Source of the DNA: CAVQGZ01 sp964400785
Lineage (GTDB): Bacteria; Actinomycetota; Actinomycetes; Jiangellales; Jiangellaceae
DNA: 64,000 bases
Assembly: GCA_964400785.1 (NCBI GenBank)
Contig: CAYNWB010000006.1
Location: forward strand, 10,714-74,713
Direction: 5' to 3'
In this document: positions 16,583 to 23,477 of the stretch, in pieces
Position numbering within the stretch: position 1 is the stretch's first letter
How the letters are laid out: every line of letters starts with the position of its first letter
Position numbers and translations under genes: made by a program
Notes under the pieces: model-generated
The model's input: the letters and a program-made list of their open reading frames with translations, nothing else
What the model was told of the DNA's origin: nothing
Databases searched by the model: none

Positions 16583-17329
16583 ATGCCAACACTCGAAGGC
16601 CAGGTCGCGCTCATCTCCGGGGGCGCGCGCGGGATGGGTGCCGCCGAGGCTGCGCTGTTCGTCGAGCATGGCGCTCGAGTCGTGATCGGAGACGTCCTCG
16701 ACGCCGACAACGACGCCACCGCCGCTCGTCTCGGCGACCACTGCCTGGCGGTGCACCTCGACGTCACGTCGGAGCACGACTGGGCCGAGGCGGTGGCGGC
16801 GACCGAGAGCCGCTTCGGGCCGATCTCGGTACTGGTCAACAACGCCGGCATCGTCGAGCCGTCGCCGATCGAGCAGACCAGCCCCGAGGCGTTCCGGCGG
16901 GTGCTCGACGTGAACCTCACCGGCACGTTCCTGGGGATCCACGCCGTCACGCCCTCGCTGCGCCGAGCCGGTGGTGGCAGCATCATCAACATCTCGTCCA
17001 CCGCCGGGCTGGCGGGCTACTCGTTCCTGTCGTCCTACGTGGCCAGCAAGTGGGGTGTCCGCGGGCTGACGAAGGTTGCTGCCCTCGAGCTGGCCCGCGA
17101 CAACATCCGGGTCAACTCGGTGCACCCGGCACCCATCGACACCGCGATGACGGCGGGCATGGACGAGGCGGCGGTCACCGGACGGCAGCCGATCCCCCGG
17201 TTCGGCACTCCGGACGAGGTGGCCCGGATGGTGCTGTTCATCGCGGCGGAGGCGACCTACTCGACCGGGAGCGAGTTCGTGGTCGACGGCGGGCTCGTGA
17301 CCGGCCTTCTGCCGCGGGTGCGCGACTAG
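16583..17329 (+). CDS. Short-chain dehydrogenase/reductase (3-hydroxysteroid or glucose-dehydrogenase-like)
   Basis: A classical SDR of 248 aa using NAD(H) or NADP(H). The nucleotide motif is SGGARGMGAAEA (T-G-x3-G-x-G), the structural NNAG is present, catalytic Ser in IINISSTAGLAG, and the catalytic Y-x-x-x-K is YVASKWGVRG. RVNSVHPAPIDTAM and the C-terminal TGSEFVVDGGLV are standard. It resembles 3-alpha/20-beta-hydroxysteroid dehydrogenase annotations, but the substrate is not inferable. I took the internal ATG that abuts the conserved LEGQVALISGG; the earlier ATG at 16523 would overlap the divergent transporter start. It converges on the FGGY kinase with a 4-base overlap. Confidence 0.9.
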   Translation: MPTLEGQVALISGGARGMGAAEAALFVEHGARVVIGDVLDADNDATAARLGDHCLAVHLDVTSEHDWAEAVAATESRFGPISVLVNNAGIVEPSPIEQTSPEAFRRVLDVNLTGTFLGIHAVTPSLRRAGGGSIINISSTAGLAGYSFLSSYVASKWGVRGLTKVAALELARDNIRVNSVHPAPIDTAMTAGMDEAAVTGRQPIPRFGTPDEVARMVLFIAAEATYSTGSEFVVDGGLVTGLLPRVRD

Positions 17330-18882
17330 CCGTTGAGTCGGTGGTGGTGCTTGCGCAGGCTGCCGAAGATGCCCGTCATCTCGGCGAAGAGAGGGTCGTA
17401 CACGTCGGCGCTGCCCGGCTCGGGCACGAAACGTCCGTCCACGGGAACGCGCTCGGCGGCCTCGGTGACTGTCGTCTCCCCCAGCCCGACGAGTGCGAGC
17501 ATCGCTGCTCCCCGTAGCTGGGCGAACATGGGGTCCGACACGCGCTCCACCGGTCTGCCCAGGACGTCGGCGTAGATCTGGCACCAGAGGTCGGACTGCG
17601 CGCCGCCACCGAGGATGCGCAGGGAGGGCAAGGGGCGCCGGGCGAACGCCTCCACGGCCTCGAGCAGCCAGCGACCGTTCAGCGCCACGCCCTCCAGCAC
17701 CGCCCGCGTCATCGCGGGCACGCCGTGGGCGGCCGAGACGTTGACGAACCCGCCGCGGGCGAGCCGGTCGTCCACCGGCGTGTGCTCGCCCCGAAGCCAC
17801 GGAAGGAACACCACCCCGTCCGATCCGCGTGGCACCTCGGCCGCCGCCTGCAGCACCGTCGCGTAGTCCGGCGGCGGCGCTCCGACGGAGTCGGTGACCT
17901 CGGCCTGTCGATCGATCCACCAGCGCAGGCAGGATCCGGCCGAGGCCTGGTCGTTGATGATCAGGTACGACCCCGGCTCCACCCCGGGCACCGATGCCAT
18001 CATGCGGACCGGGTCGACCCGCTTGCGCGGCACGCGGCACGTGAGCCAGCTGGTGGTGCTGACGGCGAGGTGCCCCTGGTACCAGCCCACGGCCCCAGAC
18101 CCGAGGTAGGCGGCGAAGAAGTCCGGGGCCCCACACACCACCGGTGCTCCGGGCCGCACTCCGAGCTCTGCTGCGACGGCCGGGAGTACCGAGCCGAGCA
18201 CCGATCCCGTGGGGCGCAAGGGCGGCAGCAGCGAGGAGTCGCGACCGAGGCGCGCTACGAGGCTCGGGACGTAGCGAGGACGCCGGCCGGCGCGGTTGTC
18301 GACCACCGACGCGAAGAACTGCGACGCAGGTGTCGCCGCGACCACCCCCGTGAACCTCAGGCCCAGGTAGTCGACAGGCTCGAGCAGCGCCCGGGTGCGG
18401 GCGTAGTGCTCGGGACGGCCATGGCGCAGGAACAGCTCGTGCCCGAGCGGGTCCTCCCCGGTCGTCAGCGGCACCGTCCCGGAGTAGCGGATCGCCGTAG
18501 CGGCGACCATCGGGTTGAGGCCGGCAACCCGGCCACCCACGGCGACGACGGCGTGATCGGCGCCCCGGTGGTCCGACCACATGAGGCAGCGGCCCACCGG
18601 CTCACCGTCGCCGTCCACAGCGACAGTCGACGACCACTGGCTGGTCAGTCCCACCGCGTGCAGGTCGGAGCCGTCGACGACGCCGTCGGCCACGAAGCGC
18701 CGCACGCCCGCGCGGATGCCGTCCCACCACAGACCGACGTCCTGCTCGACACCGCCGTCGTCGGTGCGCTCGGTCGGCACAGCGGTGAACGAGGTCGCGA
18801 GCAGCTCGCCGTCGAGGGCCACCGCGCCCACCTTGGGTCCACCGGTGCCGAGGTCGACCGCGAGCACCCACGGACGCGGCAC
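17326..18882 (-). CDS. FGGY-family carbohydrate kinase
   Basis: An ATP-dependent kinase of the FGGY family (xylulokinase, gluconokinase and related). The phosphate-1 motif is at the N-terminus (VLAVDLGTGGPKVGAVAL), a catalytic Asp is expected in CGAPDFFAAYLG, and the ATP-binding LRILGGGAQSDLWCQIYADVLGRPV segment corresponds to the FGGY signature 2 region. 518 aa is normal. It is annotated xylulokinase-like by similarity, but the substrate is open. It begins 4 bases after the sphingosine-1-phosphate-lyase-like gene on the same strand, so the two are coupled, and a kinase plus a phosphate-substrate lyase would make a sensible two-step pathway. Confidence 0.88.
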   Translation of the reverse strand: MPRPWVLAVDLGTGGPKVGAVALDGELLATSFTAVPTERTDDGGVEQDVGLWWDGIRAGVRRFVADGVVDGSDLHAVGLTSQWSSTVAVDGDGEPVGRCLMWSDHRGADHAVVAVGGRVAGLNPMVAATAIRYSGTVPLTTGEDPLGHELFLRHGRPEHYARTRALLEPVDYLGLRFTGVVAATPASQFFASVVDNRAGRRPRYVPSLVARLGRDSSLLPPLRPTGSVLGSVLPAVAAELGVRPGAPVVCGAPDFFAAYLGSGAVGWYQGHLAVSTTSWLTCRVPRKRVDPVRMMASVPGVEPGSYLIINDQASAGSCLRWWIDRQAEVTDSVGAPPPDYATVLQAAAEVPRGSDGVVFLPWLRGEHTPVDDRLARGGFVNVSAAHGVPAMTRAVLEGVALNGRWLLEAVEAFARRPLPSLRILGGGAQSDLWCQIYADVLGRPVERVSDPMFAQLRGAAMLALVGLGETTVTEAAERVPVDGRFVPEPGSADVYDPLFAEMTGIFGSLRKHHHRLNG

Positions 18883-18886
18883 GGCC

Positions 18887-20329
18887 TCAGACGCCCTTCG
18901 GTGGGAGCGCGTACATCAGGTCCAGCCCGGCCGTGAGCAGACCGTCCAGGGTGGCCGTCCCCTCGGGCGTGCCCCCGAAGCCGTACAGAGCGCCGCTGCG
19001 AGGAGCGGCCAGCCCCGGCTGCCTGGCGTACTCCACTGCTGCACGCAGGTCGGCGTCGAACGCGTCCGAGACACCTGGCCGCGTATTCGGGCGGGTGACG
19101 CAGAAGTGCAGGGCAGGCGGCAGGTGCAGCGCGTTCATCCGCCACCCACGCTCGAGCAGGGCGTCGTTGACGTGGAAGATCGCCATCTCGTCCAGCAGGT
19201 CGGGATTCGTGCGGAACGCCACGAGGAACGTCGGGTCACCCATCACCTGCAGCTCGGGGATCGCCTCGACCGACTCCCGGATGCGTGCGGCCGTGGAGAA
19301 GATCGCCCGCGCCGCGTCGAGGTAGCCCTGCTGCCCCATCGACAGCATGGCCGCCCAGGTCGCCGCGATGAGCCCGCCGGAGCGGCTGCCGGAGATGCCG
19401 GGTGACAGGTAGAGGCCGCCCGGCCAGTCGGGTGCCGTGAAGTACTGGTGCTTGCGCAGGTTCTTGTCGCGGTACATCAGCACCGACGTCCCCTTGAGGG
19501 CGTAGCCGAACTTGTGCGTGTCGGCCGAGATCGACGTCACCCCCGGCACGCGGAAGTCGAACGGGGGGATGTCGTAGCCCAACCGCTCACCCCACGGCAG
19601 CAGGAAGCCGCCGAGACAACCGTCGACGTGCAGACCGATGCCGTGCTGCTCGGCCAAGGCGCCGAGCTCGGTGATCGGGTCGACCAGGCCGTAGGGGTAG
19701 GAGCCCGCCGAGCCGACGAGCAGCACCGTGCGGTCGGTGATGTGGTCACGCACCCAGTCGACGTCGACCAGGTGGTCGGGGCCGGTCGGCGCGTGCAGCA
19801 CCTCGACCCCGAAGTAGTGGGCGCCCTTGTCGAGAGCCACGTGGGCCGTTCGCGGCATGATCATCTGCGGTTGCGTGACGCCACGCTGCTCACGGGCCCA
19901 TTCGCGGTAGGCGTAGACGGCACTGATCAGGCTCTCGCTGCCACCCGAGGTCAGCACGCCGCACGGCTCGAGACCCGGGTGGTGCTCGCCGACGGCGGAG
20001 GCGCCCAGCATGTCCAGGGCCATGGCGACGATCTCGCCCTCGAGCTTGTTGGCGCTCGGGTACATGTCGCGCTGCAGCACGTTGGCGTGGGCGAAGGCCT
20101 CGAAGGCCTCGGTGAGAAAGTGGTAGTGCTCGTGGTCGCCGGAGTAGATCGAGCCCGAGCAACGGCCGGCGTCGCCGAGCGCGTCCTCCTCGCCGGCCAT
20201 GGTGCGCAGCTCGTCGAGGATCTGCTCGCGCGACCGACCCTGCGCAGGGATGCTCTCGTTGACGGCATAGCGCCGGCGGTAGGGGTAGAACTCGTCGATG
20301 ATCCGGGCGAAGGGGTCGGCGTCGCTCAT
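18887..20329 (-). CDS. Sphingosine-1-phosphate-lyase-like PLP-dependent enzyme
   Basis: A group II PLP-dependent lyase that aligns closely along its length with sphingosine-1-phosphate lyase (SGPL1/DplA), which cuts a phosphorylated amino alcohol into an aldehyde and phosphoethanolamine. Recognisable blocks: CSGSIYSG, LTSGGSESLISAVYAYREWA, LHVDGCLGGFLLPW, FDFRVPGVTSISADTHKFGYALKG with the PLP lysine K273, DWPGGLYLSPGISGSRSGG. The protein (480 aa) lacks the eukaryotic membrane anchor and should be soluble. Glutamate decarboxylase is the other relative, but the D-T-H-K-x-G-Y-A-x-K-G-x-S block is that of the lyase group. Actinobacteria are not generally sphingolipid makers, so a different phosphorylated substrate, possibly made by the adjacent FGGY kinase, is likely. 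Confidence 0.87.
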   Translation of the reverse strand: MSDADPFARIIDEFYPYRRRYAVNESIPAQGRSREQILDELRTMAGEEDALGDAGRCSGSIYSGDHEHYHFLTEAFEAFAHANVLQRDMYPSANKLEGEIVAMALDMLGASAVGEHHPGLEPCGVLTSGGSESLISAVYAYREWAREQRGVTQPQMIMPRTAHVALDKGAHYFGVEVLHAPTGPDHLVDVDWVRDHITDRTVLLVGSAGSYPYGLVDPITELGALAEQHGIGLHVDGCLGGFLLPWGERLGYDIPPFDFRVPGVTSISADTHKFGYALKGTSVLMYRDKNLRKHQYFTAPDWPGGLYLSPGISGSRSGGLIAATWAAMLSMGQQGYLDAARAIFSTAARIRESVEAIPELQVMGDPTFLVAFRTNPDLLDEMAIFHVNDALLERGWRMNALHLPPALHFCVTRPNTRPGVSDAFDADLRAAVEYARQPGLAAPRSGALYGFGGTPEGTATLDGLLTAGLDLMYALPPKGV

Positions 20330-20350
20330 GTCGTCATCCTGGCAGCAGCG

Positions 20351-21778
20351 TCAGAACGGCGGGACGTCACGCTCCTGCTCGGTGCGCAGGTCTCGAGGCT
20401 CGGTGCTCGCCGTGAGGCCGGTCGGGGTCGTCCAGGTGAGCGTCGAGCCGGGTGAGACGTCGACTCCCCACCCGAGGGCGTGGGTCTTCAAACGGTGATG
20501 TCGCCGGCACAGGCAGCAACTGTTCTCGACGCTGGTCTGCCCCTGCGGGTAGGGGTCGATGTGGTCGCAGTCGCACCTGTCGGCCCGCCGTCGGCATCCC
20601 GGTGCGCGACAGACGGCGTCACGGGTGCGGATGAACTCGTCCATCAGCGCTGGGTGCTCGTACCCGCGCACCGGGGTGATCGCAGGCGCCCAGGTGATGC
20701 GGCTCGACCCCTGTGACCACCAGGCCGTCGCCGGCATGTACTGGCCGATCCCCAGGAGCCGACCAGAGGTGGCGTCGTAGACGATCGGCCGGGCCTGGAC
20801 GTCGTGTGCACCGGCAAGCTGTCGAGCCGTCGCAGCGGGGATCGTGCCGACACCGGGCACGGTGGCAGGCTCCGTGCCGGCCACGAGGCTCTGCAGCGGG
20901 ACCGTCACGCTCAGCCGTACCCCGACTCCAGCCCGGGCGCCTGAGGCAGCGTGGTCGGGCACGTCCAGAGGGAGCCCGTGGACGGCCGGAGCGCCGGTCA
21001 CCGAAGCGACGAGGTGGTCGGCCTGCCGCTGCGCCAGGGTGCGTTCGTCACCCTCGGCGACCGGTTGACGGGCCCGCTCGTCGAGGGCACGCGCCAGCGC
21101 CAGCCCGTCGGCTTCGGCAAGCCGCGCGAACAGGCTGGCGGTGCCGTCACCCTCGCAGGTGACCGACACCCGACGACGGGCATGGCGGCGAGCGACCTCG
21201 TCGTCGTCGGTGTCACCGGCGGCCGCCCGCGCCCTGATGATCAGGCGCCGCATGCGGGCGTTCAGCGCGGTCACCGTCGCAGGACCCGACAGCAGCCAGG
21301 CAACCGTGGTGCGCTCAGCCGCCTGCAGCTGCTCGGTGCTGACGTACTGCGCGAGCTCGTCGAGGTGGGTGACCAGTCGCTGTGCGGTCCACGACTGCAC
21401 CGCCCCCATGCCCATGGCCACGGCGAGCGACTCGTACCGCAGCAGTGCCTGTGCCTGGTCGATCCGCTCGTGCGCCTGCCGGTCGCTGAGGCCGAGCGCG
21501 ACACCGAGCTCCTGGGTCAGCCAGCCGTGCTCGTCGGCCTCGGGGCCGCGCAGGCCGGCGTCCCCCTGCTGGGCCACGCGGCGCCGGCGCAGCTCTGCCA
21601 GGTCGCGCGCCTGGATCGCCGCCAGCTGCGTCACCAGCGCCTCGGACTCACGCAGGCGAGCCACCAGCTCGTCGTCGGTCTCGCAGTCTGCCGCGCAGAC
21701 CCGGCGCATACGCGCCATCGGCGACGTCGGAAAGAGGTGCGCCGCCCGCTCGTCGAAGTACGCCTCGGCCAGCTTCAT
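20351..21778 (-). CDS. DUF222 and HNH endonuclease domain protein (13E12 repeat family)
   Basis: An actinobacterial 13E12-family protein of 475 aa: N-terminal DUF222 domain (about residues 30-330) and C-terminal HNH nuclease. The HNH region is CRAPGC...CDCDHIDPYPQGQTSVENSCCLCRRHHRLKT, with the zinc cysteines and D-H-I, N and H catalytic residues. These genes are scattered in multiple copies in actinobacterial genomes and are often thought to be mobile or self-propagating; the natural target is unknown. The ATG has a strong GGAGGTGC ribosome site, and a perfect LexA box and consensus-like promoter lie just upstream. Several mycobacterial 13E12 genes are known members of the LexA/SOS regulon, which agrees. 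Confidence 0.93.
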   Translation of the reverse strand: MKLAEAYFDERAAHLFPTSPMARMRRVCAADCETDDELVARLRESEALVTQLAAIQARDLAELRRRRVAQQGDAGLRGPEADEHGWLTQELGVALGLSDRQAHERIDQAQALLRYESLAVAMGMGAVQSWTAQRLVTHLDELAQYVSTEQLQAAERTTVAWLLSGPATVTALNARMRRLIIRARAAAGDTDDDEVARRHARRRVSVTCEGDGTASLFARLAEADGLALARALDERARQPVAEGDERTLAQRQADHLVASVTGAPAVHGLPLDVPDHAASGARAGVGVRLSVTVPLQSLVAGTEPATVPGVGTIPAATARQLAGAHDVQARPIVYDATSGRLLGIGQYMPATAWWSQGSSRITWAPAITPVRGYEHPALMDEFIRTRDAVCRAPGCRRRADRCDCDHIDPYPQGQTSVENSCCLCRRHHRLKTHALGWGVDVSPGSTLTWTTPTGLTASTEPRDLRTEQERDVPPF

Positions 21779-21793
21779 CGAGCACCTCCGGTG

Positions 21794-21809
21794 TCGAACA
21801 GGTGTTCGA
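21794..21809 (-). promoter_or_regulatory. Perfect LexA (SOS) box before DUF222/HNH gene
   Basis: TCGAACAGGTGTTCGA matches the actinobacterial LexA consensus TCGAAC-N4-GTTCGA at every defined position (written here on the plus strand). It starts one base after the -10 hexamer and ends 15 bases before the start codon, so bound LexA would block promoter clearance. Confidence 0.85.
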
Positions 21810-21838
21810 ATTCTACCGACGGCGAGCGCCCCTGGCAA
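21810..21838 (-). promoter_or_regulatory. Predicted promoter TTGCCA-17-TAGAAT of DUF222/HNH gene
   Basis: On the minus strand TTGCCA (21838-21833) and TAGAAT (21815-21810) are separated by exactly 17 bases, a good sigma-A-type promoter. The LexA box follows immediately. The ribosome site GGAGG lies about 22 bases further on. Confidence 0.7.
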
Positions 21839-21853
21839 CCACGTGTGCACAGC

Positions 21854-23395
21854 TCACGGCTGGGAGACGCGCGCACGCCGTCGTCGGCGGACGACCCGCA
21901 CGACGCCCCCGACGACGAGCAGAACGACCACCAGCACGGTGCCGAGAAGGATGCCCAGCCAGCCGAGCAGGCCGATGCGGAACGAGTCGTGGGCCGGCGG
22001 CGCCGGGTCGCTGATGACTCCGTCGGGCCCGGCGGAGACGTCGACGACGGCGACGACACCTGCGTGGTCCGTCGGCAGGCAGACCCCGCGACCGGTGATC
22101 GGCTCGCCGAGCCCCGCCTCGGCAAGGATCGCGGAGGACTCCTCGGTGGTGGCGACCTGGTCGGGGGCCTTGCACTCCCAGACGTCGTCCCCGTCAGGCC
22201 ACTCGTTGCCGATGATCTCGGACTCGACCGCGGCCGCCCCGTTGGCGAGGAAGATGTGGTCGAGGCGATCGGTGAACCCGGCGGTGTTCCCGGCGGCCAG
22301 CGCGGCCGACACGCGCTCGGGATCAGGCCCGGCCAGGTTGGACGCCGAACCCCAGGTGTCGTTGGCTCGGTCGAACGGATCGGGCCCGGCCTGCTCGTAG
22401 CCGGCGTCGAGCATGGACCAGAAGGCACTGCACTCGATCTCGGCGGTCTCCAGGGTCGGGTCCTGCGGCTGAGGTGGGCACGCGTCCGTGGCTCCGGGCT
22501 GCTCACCCGGGTTGGGGTCGTCGGGGCCGCGCGGGTCGCGCGGATCGGAGTTGAAGTCCCCCATGACGATGAGCGGGACGGTGGTCTGCTCCATGTCCTC
22601 GATGATCTGCTGAGCCTGGACTGCCTGGGACGGTGGCCGCCCCTCGGGGACATACGCCTCGAGATGGGTCGTGACCACCCGCACGGTGGTCCCCTCGATC
22701 GCCAGGTCGGCCCACGTGTAGCCGCGGTCGACGGTGAACACCACGGGGACGACGGGGGCGCGTTCGTCGAACTCGGTGTTTCCGACCGAAACGACGTTGT
22801 CTGCGAGGTCCGCGCGAACCAGCAGCGCGTCACCGATGTAGTAGCCGCAGTAGGCGCTGTCCGACCCGAAGATGGGCTGGAGGTTCTCTGGGTCCGTCAC
22901 CCGGGTGAGGAATGGGATGGCCGGGAACTCGAACCCGGGGTTGTCTGCCACTACTCCGTCGGCTTCGGCGAGGACGTACTCGACTCCGGCCTCGCGGGTA
23001 GCCGCCAGCAGGCCGTCGGTGAAGTCGAATACGGGGGTCGGGGACCCGAACAGGCCGGTCCGGCACTGCCACACCGTCGCCTCCTGCAGCCCGACCACGT
23101 CGGGCTCGTACCGCACGATCTCCGCGGCCAGCTTCTCGGCACGGGCGTCGAAGTCGGTATCGGCCACCTGGTCCCACATGTACTGAGCCGCAGCCGGGAT
23201 GTCGGGCAGCAACTCGAGTGCCACCGAGAAGTCGGCCCCCAGGTAGAGGTTGCGCACCATCACGGTGACCCGGCCGTCCTCACGCTCGCTGGTGATGCCC
23301 TCGTCCTGAGCGTGGGCGCCTGCCAGCGGCACCGTGGCCGCCATCAGCCCAACCGCCGCCGTGGCCAGCAGACGGGCCACCGTCCTCGTGATCAT
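21854..23395 (-). CDS. Secreted/membrane-anchored endonuclease-exonuclease-phosphatase (EEP) family hydrolase
   Basis: A predicted exported metal-dependent phosphodiesterase of the EEP superfamily (DNase I, sphingomyelinase, inositol phosphatase). Residues 1-30 form a signal peptide ending AGAHAQ. Active-site blocks are visible: VMVRNLYLGA, EPDVVGLQEA, VVTTHLEAY, LIVMGDFNSDP and C-terminal LPTDHAGVVAVV (the S/T-D-H motif). A long hydrophobic segment near residues 475-498 followed by RRRRRAR looks like a C-terminal membrane anchor and stop-transfer. Several cysteines suggest disulfides. The enzyme could take extracellular nucleic acid or phospholipid headgroups; which one cannot be said. It is 74 bases downstream of the HNH gene's start, which is on the same strand but earlier in order. 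Confidence 0.83.
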   Translation of the reverse strand: MITRTVARLLATAAVGLMAATVPLAGAHAQDEGITSEREDGRVTVMVRNLYLGADFSVALELLPDIPAAAQYMWDQVADTDFDARAEKLAAEIVRYEPDVVGLQEATVWQCRTGLFGSPTPVFDFTDGLLAATREAGVEYVLAEADGVVADNPGFEFPAIPFLTRVTDPENLQPIFGSDSAYCGYYIGDALLVRADLADNVVSVGNTEFDERAPVVPVVFTVDRGYTWADLAIEGTTVRVVTTHLEAYVPEGRPPSQAVQAQQIIEDMEQTTVPLIVMGDFNSDPRDPRGPDDPNPGEQPGATDACPPQPQDPTLETAEIECSAFWSMLDAGYEQAGPDPFDRANDTWGSASNLAGPDPERVSAALAAGNTAGFTDRLDHIFLANGAAAVESEIIGNEWPDGDDVWECKAPDQVATTEESSAILAEAGLGEPITGRGVCLPTDHAGVVAVVDVSAGPDGVISDPAPPAHDSFRIGLLGWLGILLGTVLVVVLLVVGGVVRVVRRRRRARVSQP

Positions 23396-23477
23396 GGGCT
23401 CGGAGGCTATCGGCGCCGGGCCGCGACGCGCCAGGGACCTGCGCTCTGGCGGCCCAGACCTTGGGCATCATGTGGCC

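Noticed and set aside
16532..18580. 682-codon reverse reading frame spanning SDR and kinase
   Set aside because: It is antisense to the SDR and out of frame in the kinase; the composition is not protein-like.
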